The notes below the pieces were generated by a model. It did not search any database. It had not been told where the DNA came from and was given only the letters and a program-made list of their open reading frames with translations. Positions 26,390-35,688 of a stretch of DNA of 63,529 bases are shown here, piece after piece; within the stretch, counting starts at the first letter, position 1, and each line of letters starts with the position of its first letter. Both the position numbers and the translations under genes were made by a program. The stretch is from Thermodesulfovibrio sp. N1 (GTDB lineage Bacteria; Nitrospirota; Thermodesulfovibrionia; Thermodesulfovibrionales; Thermodesulfovibrionaceae), in contig NZ_MAVV01000003.1 of the NCBI RefSeq assembly GCF_001707915.1, forward strand, positions 1 through 63,529, read 5' to 3'.

Positions 26390-26463
26390 CGGGGTGTAGC
26401 GCAGCTTGGTAGCGCTCACGGTTCGGGACCGTGGTGTCGGAGGTTCAAATCCTCTCACCCCGA
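26390..26463 (+). tRNA. tRNA-Pro (anticodon CGG)
   Basis: Acceptor CGGGGTG pairs with CACCCCG, with discriminator A at 26463. The anticodon stem CACGG/CCGTG encloses the loop TTCGGGA, giving anticodon CGG at 26424-26426. The T-arm has GGTTCAAATCC. CCA is not encoded. It lies between pgeF and the aroF attenuator. Confidence 0.95.
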
Positions 26464-26485
26464 TAGAATTGATAAGGGAGAAGGT

Positions 26486-26536
26486 ATGAAAATTTCTGCT
26501 AAAAATTATTTCTGGTTTGGCTTTTACTTTAACTAA
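26486..26536 (+). CDS. Aromatic-rich leader peptide of the aroF attenuator
   Basis: A 16-residue frame, MKISAKNYFWFGFYFN, with a ribosome site (GGGAGAAGG at 26476-26484). Eight of the last nine-to-ten residues are aromatic: five Phe, two Tyr, one Trp. It is followed at once by the antiterminator and terminator arms. This is the classic layout of a ribosome-mediated attenuator that senses charged tRNA-Phe, tRNA-Tyr and perhaps tRNA-Trp. The downstream gene, DAHP synthase, makes the first step of their synthesis. Confidence 0.85.
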   Translation: MKISAKNYFWFGFYFN

Positions 26537-26537
26537 T

Positions 26538-26593
26538 CTGCCTCTGGCAGTTTAGTCTGTAAAAAAATACTTAAGCAGACAAGTCAGGGGCAG
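26538..26593 (+). promoter_or_regulatory. Antiterminator pairing of the aroF attenuator
   Basis: CTGCCTCTG (26538-26546), directly after the leader-peptide stop, can pair with CAGGGGCAG (26585-26593) with one G-U pair. That would occupy the 5' arm of the terminator. Alternatively CTGCC (26538-26542) pairs with GGCAG (26546-26550) as a small local hairpin, which frees the terminator. A ribosome stalled on the aromatic codons would favour the first form; a ribosome at the stop codon would cover the first arm. Confidence 0.7.
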
Positions 26594-26622
26594 ACAGTTA
26601 CCCCTGATTTGTCTGCTTTTTT
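26575..26622 (+). terminator. Rho-independent terminator (attenuator) before aroF
   Basis: GCAGACAAGTCAGGGG (26575-26590) pairs over all 16 positions with CCCCTGATTTGTCTGC (26601-26616), with one G-U pair, around a ten-base loop, and is followed by six T. It stands between the leader peptide and the aroF ribosome site, so it must be bypassed for aroF expression. Confidence 0.93.
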
Positions 26623-26658
26623 ATTTATTTAAAATACTTTAAAGGAGGAGGTTTAAAA

Positions 26659-27672
26659 ATGGTAATTGTAATGAAGCCAGAAGCAACAGAAGAGCAATTA
26701 AGGCAAGTTATCGCAAAAATTGAGGAACTCGGTTACAAACCCCATGTAATCTATGGTGCTACAAGAAATGTAATAGGAGCTGTTGGAGATGAAAGAGGAA
26801 AGTTTATTTTACAAAGCCTTGAAGTTTTAGATGGCGTTGAAGCTGTTATTCCTATTTTAAAACCCTACAAACTTGCCTCAAAGGAGGTAAAAAAGGAAAA
26901 AACTATTATTAATGTTGGCGATATCTCTATAGGTGGAAGCGACCTCATTATTATTGCAGGACCCTGTGCAGTGGAAAATCAAGAACAAATTGTAAAAACA
27001 GCAATGACTGTGAAATCATTAGGTGCTCACATTTTAAGAGGCGGTGCTTATAAGCCAAGAACCTCTCCTTATGCTTTCCAGGGACTTGGCGAGGAAGGTT
27101 TAAAATTACTCAAAAAAGCAAGTGAAATCTCTAAGATGCCTGTAGTAACAGAGGTAATAAATCCAGAACATGTTGATTTAGTCTGTGAATATGTTGATAT
27201 TCTTCAAATAGGAACAAGAAATGCTCAGAATTTCGAACTTCTTAAAAGAGTTGGTCAGGCTGACAAGCCTGTAATTCTTAAAAGAGGGATGTCAATGACT
27301 ATCAAGGAATGGCTTATGAGTGCTGAATATATCTTAAGTGAAGGAAATATGAATGTGATATTATGCGAAAGAGGAATAAGAACCTTTGAAACTTCCACAA
27401 GAAATACCCTTGACCTTTCAGCTATAGTGGTGCTTAAAGAAGAAACTCATTTGCCTGTTATAGTTGACCCATCCCATGCTACAGGATATGCAAAGTATGT
27501 TTTACCAATGGCTTTAGCTGCAGTGGCTGCAGGTGCTGATGGTTTAATGATAGAGGTTCATCCTAATCCTGAAAAAGCTTTTTCAGACGGTCCTCAGTCT
27601 CTTAACTTTGATGCCTTTGGTAAATTAACAGAAAAAATTAAGAAGCTGACAGAAATTATAAAAGAATGTTAA
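26659..27672 (+). CDS. aroF: 3-deoxy-D-arabino-heptulosonate 7-phosphate (DAHP) synthase, type I-beta with FL domain
   Basis: This enzyme condenses phosphoenolpyruvate with erythrose 4-phosphate, the first step of aromatic amino acid synthesis. The 337 residues comprise an N-terminal ferredoxin-like domain (about 1-70, [18 protein letters not shown]), known from the Thermotoga enzyme to confer Phe/Tyr feedback inhibition, and a TIM barrel with AGPCAVEN (100-107), [16 protein letters not shown] (127-142), KRGMS, and DPSHATG. AAAGGAGGAGG gives a strong ribosome site. An attenuator upstream adds transcriptional control by aromatic amino acids, so the step appears to be regulated at two levels. 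Confidence 0.97.
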   Translation: MVIVMKPEATEEQLRQVIAKIEELGYKPHVIYGATRNVIGAVGDERGKFILQSLEVLDGVEAVIPILKPYKLASKEVKKEKTIINVGDISIGGSDLIIIAGPCAVENQEQIVKTAMTVKSLGAHILRGGAYKPRTSPYAFQGLGEEGLKLLKKASEISKMPVVTEVINPEHVDLVCEYVDILQIGTRNAQNFELLKRVGQADKPVILKRGMSMTIKEWLMSAEYILSEGNMNVILCERGIRTFETSTRNTLDLSAIVVLKEETHLPVIVDPSHATGYAKYVLPMALAAVAAGADGLMIEVHPNPEKAFSDGPQSLNFDAFGKLTEKIKKLTEIIKEC

Positions 27673-27935
27673 CCATAGCGAATTTTCATTAAAATTATTA
27701 CGGAGATTAATATTAAAGAAACAAAATTTGCTAATATTACAGGGAATTCTTTGATAAGAATTCCATAAAAAAACCAAAGGAGAATTCCTATGCCTAAAAA
27801 AACAAACATGGCAAGAGAAACATCCTTGGCAGATTTGGTTTTATAGATTTTTATTGCCTGTGGAATAAGAGCTGAAGTTGTTATAATACCTGCTATTGTT
27901 CCGATTAAATCTGAAAAAATTGAAATATTTTCCAT
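27669..27935 (-). CDS. SemiSWEET-type transporter
   Basis: A three-helix membrane protein of the MtN3/SemiSWEET family, which dimerises to form a sugar-transport pore. The 88 residues contain the PQ motif in TTSALIPQAIKIYKTKSAKD and helices at about 5-25, 38-58 and 63-83. ATG 27935 is chosen because GGAG lies six bases upstream; the longer start at 27947 has no ribosome site. It overlaps the aroF end by four bases on the opposite strand. Substrate unknown. Confidence 0.85.
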   Translation of the reverse strand: MENISIFSDLIGTIAGIITTSALIPQAIKIYKTKSAKDVSLAMFVFLGIGILLWFFYGILIKEFPVILANFVSLILISVIILMKIRYG

Positions 27936-27986
27936 TGAAAACTCCATAGTTTATATTGTATTATTAAACAATAAATTTTTGAAACT

Positions 27987-28835
27987 ATGACAAAAATAGA
28001 AAAAATAAGAATAGAAATTCAAACACTAAAAAAGCTACCTACTCTATCGCATTCTGCAATGAAAATATTAAATTTAACAGAAAATGAATCAACCCATCTT
28101 GATGAACTTGTAAAAATTATAGAAAATGATCCGCCAATTTTGTCAAAAGTTCTTGGAGTAGCAAATATACTTTATTTAGGATATGGATATAAAATAACTA
28201 CGGTAAAGGACGCTCTTTTTAAAATTGGATTTAATACTTTAAGAAATATAGCCTTTGGAATTTCTATTTTCAGTCTTTTTAAAAGTTCAGGGCAAAAAGA
28301 AATAACTTATAGAAAACTTTTTAAACATTCAATCGCAACAGGAGTAATAAGCAAATTCATATCAGAAAATATACTTGATTATAATGATGAGACAGCCTTT
28401 ACTTGTGGAATGCTTCATGATATAGGTTTATTTGCCCTTCATTATTTAAATTATGAAGCCTATGTAAAAATAGAAAATCTTGTATTACAGGGGAAAACAA
28501 TTGTCGAAGCAGAAAATGAAGTTATTGATTTAGATCATTCAATAATAGGAAAGTGGCTTTCTGAATGGTGGGGTTTACCTGAGGAGATTGGAGAAGTAAT
28601 ACTTTATCATCATGAAAATCCAGCAACTTTAGATAATAAATATCGAAAAAATATAGCATTGGTGCATCTTTCCAATTTTATTTCTGAAAGAATAGGATTT
28701 GGAATATTTGACGGAGTTCAGGAATCTACTTTTTATGAATACGGAATATATAGCATATTTACTTTACCAGAAATCAATGAATTAATAAACTACATAAAAA
28801 ATGATTTACCCTTTGAGGAGATAAATATAATATGA
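27987..28835 (+). CDS. HDOD domain protein
   Basis: The 282-residue protein is nearly all HDOD domain (about 10-215), with LPTLSHSAMKILNL, the VANILYLGYG helix, GMLHDIGLFAL and YHHENP. HDOD proteins are HD-related signalling modules that usually lack hydrolase activity; here HD and HH residues are partly kept. It overlaps the following GGDEF gene by four bases (ATGA), so the two probably work together in one signalling pathway. Confidence 0.9.
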   Translation: MTKIEKIRIEIQTLKKLPTLSHSAMKILNLTENESTHLDELVKIIENDPPILSKVLGVANILYLGYGYKITTVKDALFKIGFNTLRNIAFGISIFSLFKSSGQKEITYRKLFKHSIATGVISKFISENILDYNDETAFTCGMLHDIGLFALHYLNYEAYVKIENLVLQGKTIVEAENEVIDLDHSIIGKWLSEWWGLPEEIGEVILYHHENPATLDNKYRKNIALVHLSNFISERIGFGIFDGVQESTFYEYGIYSIFTLPEINELINYIKNDLPFEEINII

Positions 28836-30082
28836 GAGATTTTTTAGAAAAATTGGGGAATCTTTTAGAAATTGAAAATTATAAGAAACTTCAAACAGAA
28901 GAATTAAAAAAAGCAATTTTGCAATCTATGCATAAGAAAGATAAAGTAAGCTATAAATTATTAGATATTTTTGAGGATATGTCTTCAAATTGTGAAATTA
29001 ATATTAGAATAATTTCACTTATAAACTTACTGATAAACAGAATTTATCAAGAAAAGGATAGAAATATAAAAAGCTTTATTTCTTTTGCCTTAGAAGAAAT
29101 TGCCCGATTATTACCAATTGAAAACATCTCTTTAATGGAAAAAGATTCTAAAAGGAATTATCTAATTTTAAAATTTGCATCAGGTAAGATAAAAATAAAA
29201 GATTTCAGAATTAAAAAATTTCCTATTGAAGATTCTTTATCAGGGCAGGCATTCAAAAGTGGAAAATATATTTATATCCCTGACACTGAGGTTGACCCCA
29301 GATTCAATAAAAAATTATCTAACCTGCCTATTAAATCATTACTATCTGTGCCATTAAAAGAAGGAGATAAAGTAATTGGTGTTATGAATTTTTCCCATGC
29401 TATAAAAAATGCCTTTAATGAAATGGTAATTCATATGCTTGTCAGTTTTACAAATCTATTTTCTTCCATATTGACCCTTTTCAAACTTTATAGGGAAAAC
29501 CTTCATTTTAATTCTCGGCTAAAAAAGGAAGTTAATAAGAAAACAATAGAAATTCAGCGGATGAATATAAAGCTATATAAAACCTCCATAACTGATCCCT
29601 TAACAGGACTTTATAATCGAAGATTTTTCTCCCAGAGATTAGAAGAGGAATTCAATAGATTTTTAAGATACGGAAGTAATTTCTGTCTTGTCATACTTGA
29701 TTTAGATAAATTGAAATATATAAATGACACCTATGGACACTTAGAGGGTGATAGAATATTAAAGATTTTTGCTAAAATATTGGCTAAAAGAACTCGTAAA
29801 GAAGATGTTGTTGCAAGAATAGGAGGAGATGAGTTTGCCTGTATTTTAGTGGGCTCTAATATTGAAGGAGCAAAAATATTTACTGAAAGAATTAAGGAGG
29901 ATTTAAATAAAAATTATAAAAAAGAAAAACTAACATTTTGTGCAGGTGTTGGATGTTTAAATAAAGGAGAGTATTTTAAATTTTATAAATCCTATAAGGA
30001 ATTTTTCAAAGAAGTAGATAAAACCCTCCTAAAAGCAAAAAAGATAAAGGATTCTGTAAAAATAATTGAAATTGATAAATAA
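28832..30082 (+). CDS. GAF-GGDEF diguanylate cyclase
   Basis: A probable cytosolic diguanylate cyclase making cyclic-di-GMP. Residues 1-70 are helical. A GAF domain spans about 72-215 (LPIENISLMEKD, SLSGQAFKSGKYIYI, SVPLKEGDKVIGVMNF). After a short coiled coil, the GGDEF domain (about 250-412) has DPLTGLYNRRFF, an intact GGDEF at 331-335, and the inhibitory I-site RKED (322-325) five residues before it. It is translationally coupled to the HDOD gene. Targets for the signal include the two HD-GYP proteins in this window. Confidence 0.93.
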   Translation: MRDFLEKLGNLLEIENYKKLQTEELKKAILQSMHKKDKVSYKLLDIFEDMSSNCEINIRIISLINLLINRIYQEKDRNIKSFISFALEEIARLLPIENISLMEKDSKRNYLILKFASGKIKIKDFRIKKFPIEDSLSGQAFKSGKYIYIPDTEVDPRFNKKLSNLPIKSLLSVPLKEGDKVIGVMNFSHAIKNAFNEMVIHMLVSFTNLFSSILTLFKLYRENLHFNSRLKKEVNKKTIEIQRMNIKLYKTSITDPLTGLYNRRFFSQRLEEEFNRFLRYGSNFCLVILDLDKLKYINDTYGHLEGDRILKIFAKILAKRTRKEDVVARIGGDEFACILVGSNIEGAKIFTERIKEDLNKNYKKEKLTFCAGVGCLNKGEYFKFYKSYKEFFKEVDKTLLKAKKIKDSVKIIEIDK

Positions 30083-30103
30083 TCTATGCTAAATTTTAAA
30101 CTT

Positions 30104-30120
30104 AGAGTCTTTGACTCTTT
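30104..30120 (+). terminator. Weak terminator-like hairpin after the GGDEF gene
   Basis: AGAGTC-TTT-GACTCT followed by TT. The stem is six pairs with no mismatch, but the T-tract is short. It lies just before the structured rpsB leader. Confidence 0.4.
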
Positions 30121-30129
30121 AAAACACAT

Positions 30130-30177
30130 GCCCTAAAAATTTCCCGATGGTCCTCTTTGAGGTTTAGGGAAAAGGGC
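30130..30177 (+). promoter_or_regulatory. Structured leader of rpsB (candidate S2 autoregulatory element)
   Basis: Three nested stems are compatible: GCCCT/AGGGC (30130-30134 with 30173-30177), TTTCCC/GGGAAA (30140-30145 with 30167-30172) and CCTC/GAGG (30152-30155 with 30159-30162). An AAAAT bulge and a GATGGT/TTTA internal loop separate them. It ends about 18 bases before the rpsB ribosome site. Many bacteria control rpsB by S2 binding to such leaders; that this is one is inferred. Confidence 0.5.
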
Positions 30178-30206
30178 AGAGGAAAAACCAATTAAGGAGG
30201 CTTTTT

Positions 30207-30992
30207 ATGGCAGTAGTTACAATGAAAGAACTTCTTGAAGCAGGTGCTCACTTTGGTCATCAAGTCAAACGCTGGAATCCCAAAATGAAAAAGTATATTT
30301 TTGCTGAAAGAAACGGGATTCACATAATTGACCTGCAAAAGACAGTTAAAGGAATTGAGGAAGCCTATGAATTTATTAAAAGTGTAGCATCTCAGGGAAA
30401 TGGAATTCTTTTTGTTGGAACAAAAAAACAAGCTCAAGAAGCAATAGCTGAGGAGGCAAAAAGAGCAGGAGTATATTATATTAACAACCGTTGGCTTGGA
30501 GGAATGTTAACTAATTTTTCCACAGTTAGAAAAAGTGTTGAAAAATGGCAGAGAATTGAACAGATGAAAGAAGACGGAACTTTATATCTTCACACCAAAA
30601 AAGAAATTGCCAAACTTGAAAAAGAAAGACAGAAACTTGAAGTCAATCTAATAGGAATAAAAGATATGATGGAACTGCCTAAGGCTATATTTATTGTTGA
30701 TATAAAGAAAGAAAGGATCGCTGTTGCAGAGGCAATAAAACTTGGAATTCCCATAGTAGCAATTGTTGATACAAACTGTGATCCTGACCTTGTTGATTAT
30801 GTAATACCTGGTAATGATGATGCTATAAGAGCAATTAAGCTTATAACTTCTAAGATGGCAGATGCTGTTTTAGAGGGCAAAGAAATTCTGATTAAAAAAC
30901 TTGAGGAAGAGGCTGAAAAAGCAGCAATAAAAGAAAAAATACTCCAGGAAGAGGAGTATCAGAAATCAATGGATGAATACATAGAACAGTAA
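30207..30992 (+). CDS. rpsB: 30S ribosomal protein S2
   Basis: S2 binds late to the 30S subunit at the head-body junction. The 261-residue protein shows [20 protein letters not shown] at the start, the [12 protein letters not shown] signature (about 92-103) and [25 protein letters not shown] precedes the ATG. It heads the conserved rpsB-tsf-pyrH-frr operon. The C-terminus has an acidic coiled extension typical of thermophile S2. Confidence 0.98.
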   Translation: MAVVTMKELLEAGAHFGHQVKRWNPKMKKYIFAERNGIHIIDLQKTVKGIEEAYEFIKSVASQGNGILFVGTKKQAQEAIAEEAKRAGVYYINNRWLGGMLTNFSTVRKSVEKWQRIEQMKEDGTLYLHTKKEIAKLEKERQKLEVNLIGIKDMMELPKAIFIVDIKKERIAVAEAIKLGIPIVAIVDTNCDPDLVDYVIPGNDDAIRAIKLITSKMADAVLEGKEILIKKLEEEAEKAAIKEKILQEEEYQKSMDEYIEQ

Positions 30993-31007
30993 AAAGGAGG
31001 AAATCAT

Positions 31008-32875
<1,868 letters not shown>

Positions 32876-32879
32876 ATAA

Positions 32880-33269
32880 ATGAAAATTGATGATGAAAGA
32901 AAAGATAGACTAAAAAAAATGCTAAATAAAATGAAAGAACAGATTATACAAGAAGACAGAGAAGAGATGAAAAAGTTTCAAACCGGTGAGAAAAGACAAA
33001 TTGTCGAAGCTGTTATGGATGATGCAGATTTAAGTGCCATTGATATATCAGAAGACATTAGCTTGAAACAATTAAGTACCCACAGAGACATTTTAAAAAA
33101 AATAGAAGAGGCATTGAGAAAACTTGAAGAAGGTACATATGGAATATGTGAGATGTGCGGGGATGAGATTTCTGAGCAAAGACTGAAAATTCTTCCCTTT
33201 GCAATTTATTGTAGAGATTGTCAGGAAAAAATAGAAATGATGGAAAAATTTGAAGGGGAAGAGGGTTAA
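32880..33269 (+). CDS. DksA/TraR-type zinc-finger protein
   Basis: A 129-residue protein with an N-terminal coiled coil (about 1-85) and a C-terminal C4 zinc finger, CEMCG...CRDC (about 97-118), followed by QEKIE. DksA-type proteins insert into the RNA polymerase secondary channel and act with ppGpp. The acidic coiled-coil tip needed for DksA activity (DxxDxA) is plausible in MDDADLSAID (about 45-54). It follows frr after four bases, so it may be the last gene of the rpsB operon, and meets truA tail to tail with a four-base overlap. Confidence 0.88.
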   Translation: MKIDDERKDRLKKMLNKMKEQIIQEDREEMKKFQTGEKRQIVEAVMDDADLSAIDISEDISLKQLSTHRDILKKIEEALRKLEEGTYGICEMCGDEISEQRLKILPFAIYCRDCQEKIEMMEKFEGEEG

Positions 33270-34030
33270 TAAATAATTCTCTCTAAAAAAAGTCCTTGGG
33301 GAGGGGCTGTTCTTAATGGATTTGGCCTCTCCCCTTTTTTTATAGCTTTTTTAACAGCCTCTATTGTTAAACCACCTCTTCCTATTTCAATTAAACATCC
33401 TACAATATTTCTTGCCATATATTTTAAGAATCCATCTGCTTGTATTCTAAATTTTATAAATGAACCATTTAAATCCATATCCATAAAGGAGAATTTGTTT
33501 AAAAATTCTAAATTTATTTGATAAACAGTTCTGACCTTGTCTTTAACATCGGTACTCCCAGAAAAAGATTGAAAATTCATGGTACCAATCAAAATTTCCT
33601 TTGCCTGATTCATAATTGATAAATCAAGTTTTATTGGATAATGCCATACATATCTTTTAAGAAAACATGAACAATCCTCATCAATGCAAAGATAATAAAT
33701 ATAGGATTTTTTCTTAACATCATATTGAGGATGAAAATTTTCATCCACCTCTTCTAAATCAACAATTCTAATATCTGGAGGAAGATTAACATTTATAGCT
33801 TTTTTTAAAATATCAAGGGAAAATTTTAAATCAAAGCTGAATGTAGCAACCTGTCCGAGGGCATGGACTCCTGCATCTGTTCTTCCTGAACCTCGGATTT
33901 TGATATCTGATTTTAGGATTTTTGATAGAACCTCTTCAATGGTTGCCTGAATACTTTTTCCTTTTTTTTGTCTTTGCCAACCGTTGTAATTTGTTCCATC
34001 ATATTCAATAGTCATTTTAATTTTACCCAT
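33266..34030 (-). CDS. truA: tRNA pseudouridine(38-40) synthase TruA
   Basis: TruA converts uridines 38-40 of the anticodon stem to pseudouridine. The 254-residue protein has YDGTNYNGWQRQ near the start and the catalytic aspartate D52 in RGSGRTDAGVHALGQ. The QADGFLKYMARNIVG motif and NPLRTAPPQGLFLERI end are also present. It is a single gene, convergent with the DksA-type gene. Confidence 0.97.
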   Translation of the reverse strand: MGKIKMTIEYDGTNYNGWQRQKKGKSIQATIEEVLSKILKSDIKIRGSGRTDAGVHALGQVATFSFDLKFSLDILKKAINVNLPPDIRIVDLEEVDENFHPQYDVKKKSYIYYLCIDEDCSCFLKRYVWHYPIKLDLSIMNQAKEILIGTMNFQSFSGSTDVKDKVRTVYQINLEFLNKFSFMDMDLNGSFIKFRIQADGFLKYMARNIVGCLIEIGRGGLTIEAVKKAIKKGERPNPLRTAPPQGLFLERIIY

Positions 34031-34084
34031 AGTTTTAAATTATAACATTTTGATACTTCTTATTCTTTCAGGTTAAAATATTTC

Positions 34085-35164
34085 ATGCAAAAGACAGGTA
34101 TTGCTGAACTTCCACTCCATAATGGTAAAGCTCCAAGATGGCTCTTCAGCAGAATGAAAGCCCTTGCAGAATCATTTGTAGAAATCATGATTATTGAATT
34201 TGGTAAAAAAGAAATTTTGCGAAGAATGTCTGATCCATTCTGGTTTCAGGCTTTTGGGTGTTTGCTTGGATTTGATTGGCATAGTAGCGGACTAACCACA
34301 ACTGTCACAGCAGCAATTAAAGAAGCTTTGAAGGATAAAAAAAAGGAATTCGGAGTCTTTGTTGCTGGGGGCAAGGCAAATACTGCCTTACAGACTCCTC
34401 AGGAAATACTAAATTACGCCGAATCCTTTTGTTTTGATCCAACCCCCTTTATTTATGCAAGTAGACTTTCGGCAAAGGTAGATAATGTAGCAGTTCAGGA
34501 TGGATTTAATTTATATCATCATACTATCATATTTACCGATGAAGGAGATTGGTGCGTAATACAGCAGGGAATGAATAGTAATCTTTGTGTAGCAAGAAGA
34601 TATCATTGGTTAAGTTATAATCTTAAAAGCTTTGTTGAAGAACCGCATACTGCTGTATGTTGTGATTTAAAAACAGAGGCTTTGAATTTTACAGCTATTG
34701 AATCATCTTCTTTAAGGGAAAAATCTGTATCGCTTTCCTGTGAGAAACCTGAAAAAACTTTAAAAGAGATTAAAAAGGTTAAAGAACTTATTATGCCGAA
34801 AAGACATTTTTTAACATTGGAAGATATAACGCCAGAAAATATCTACAAAATTTTAATCAAAACCTATGAAAAACAACCTTGTAATTTTGAGTCATTACTA
34901 GAAATTAAAGGGGTAGGAGCAAAAACCCTTAGAGCTTTAGCTTTGACATCGGAACTTCTTTATGGAACACCTATTAGTTTTAAAGACCCTGCCCGTTATA
35001 GTTTTGCCCATGGTGGTAAAGATAGAATACCTTATCCTGTCGATAGAAAGCTTTACGATAAGACCGTTGATGTTTTAAGAAAAACAATTGAAGAATCTAA
35101 AATAGGCAGAACTGAAAAAATTTTCGCATTAAGGAGATTGAATCAATTTTTTAAGCTGGCGTAA
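34085..35164 (+). CDS. DUF763 protein
   Basis: The 359-residue protein belongs to DUF763, a conserved family found mostly in archaea and thermophilic bacteria, of unknown function. Typical parts are MQKTGIAELPLHNGKAPRWL, WFQAFGCLLGFDWHSSGLTT, DEGDWCVIQQGMN and a C-terminal helix-hairpin-helix-like LLEIKGVGAKTLRALALTSE (about 275-294), followed by DPARYSFAHGGKDRIPYPVD. The hairpin motif suggests nucleic-acid binding; this is inference. The gene is divergent from truA and overlaps the next gene by 14 bases tail to tail. Confidence 0.9.
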   Translation: MQKTGIAELPLHNGKAPRWLFSRMKALAESFVEIMIIEFGKKEILRRMSDPFWFQAFGCLLGFDWHSSGLTTTVTAAIKEALKDKKKEFGVFVAGGKANTALQTPQEILNYAESFCFDPTPFIYASRLSAKVDNVAVQDGFNLYHHTIIFTDEGDWCVIQQGMNSNLCVARRYHWLSYNLKSFVEEPHTAVCCDLKTEALNFTAIESSSLREKSVSLSCEKPEKTLKEIKKVKELIMPKRHFLTLEDITPENIYKILIKTYEKQPCNFESLLEIKGVGAKTLRALALTSELLYGTPISFKDPARYSFAHGGKDRIPYPVDRKLYDKTVDVLRKTIEESKIGRTEKIFALRRLNQFFKLA

Positions 35165-35654
35165 GAACTTTATCTTCAAGTCTTTGAATTCTTATTAAAA
35201 CATCGTCAATTACTTCTTTTTGAGAAAGAGCTTTTTTTAGTTCTGTTTTGATTGAGGATATTTCGATATAGAGTTGATCAATTCTTTGATTTGTCTCGTC
35301 AATTCTTGCACTCAGTTGAGAGTTTAAATTATCAATTCTTGTGCTTAGTTTCCAATCTAAATCATCAATGCGTTTATTAGTATCATCAATGCGTTTGTTA
35401 GTATCATCAATGCGTTTGTTAGTATCATCAATAGATTTTCTTATTTGTCTTAATTCATTTTCAATATTAATCTGACGATTTTCCATCGCTGTCATTCTGT
35501 TTTCTATTGCTGTCATTCTTGCATTCATTGATTCTATTGCTATCTGAAATCCTGCAAGTTGTCCTGTAACAGTGTTTTTAAAATCTTTAAATTCTTCCTT
35601 TATTTCTCCAAGAATTAAATCTCTTATTCTTTCTGCTATTTTTTCCCATTCCAT
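35151..35654 (-). CDS. Coiled-coil protein with heptad repeats
   Basis: The 167 residues are predicted to be almost entirely coiled coil. The centre has repeats of IDDTNKR (four in a row, about 74-101), and before it MTAIENRMTAMENR. No membrane helix or enzyme motif is seen. Similar proteins are found upstream of nuclease-like or mobile genes in thermophiles, but no function can be given. It follows proB on the same strand after about 34 bases, with a ribosome site (TTGGAGGA) of its own. Confidence 0.72.
   Translation of the reverse strand: MEWEKIAERIRDLILGEIKEEFKDFKNTVTGQLAGFQIAIESMNARMTAIENRMTAMENRQINIENELRQIRKSIDDTNKRIDDTNKRIDDTNKRIDDLDWKLSTRIDNLNSQLSARIDETNQRIDQLYIEISSIKTELKKALSQKEVIDDVLIRIQRLEDKVLTPA
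35362..35424 (-). repeat. 21-bp tandem repeat inside the coiled coil
   Basis: Three units of 21 bp start at 35362, 35383 and 35404 (TCATCAATGCGTTTGTTAGTA, first unit one base different), plus a partial fourth at 35425. Each unit encodes one heptad, IDDTNKR. Confidence 0.88.
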
Positions 35655-35688
35655 AATGCTCCTCCAATTATTTTAATACTATCAAAAA

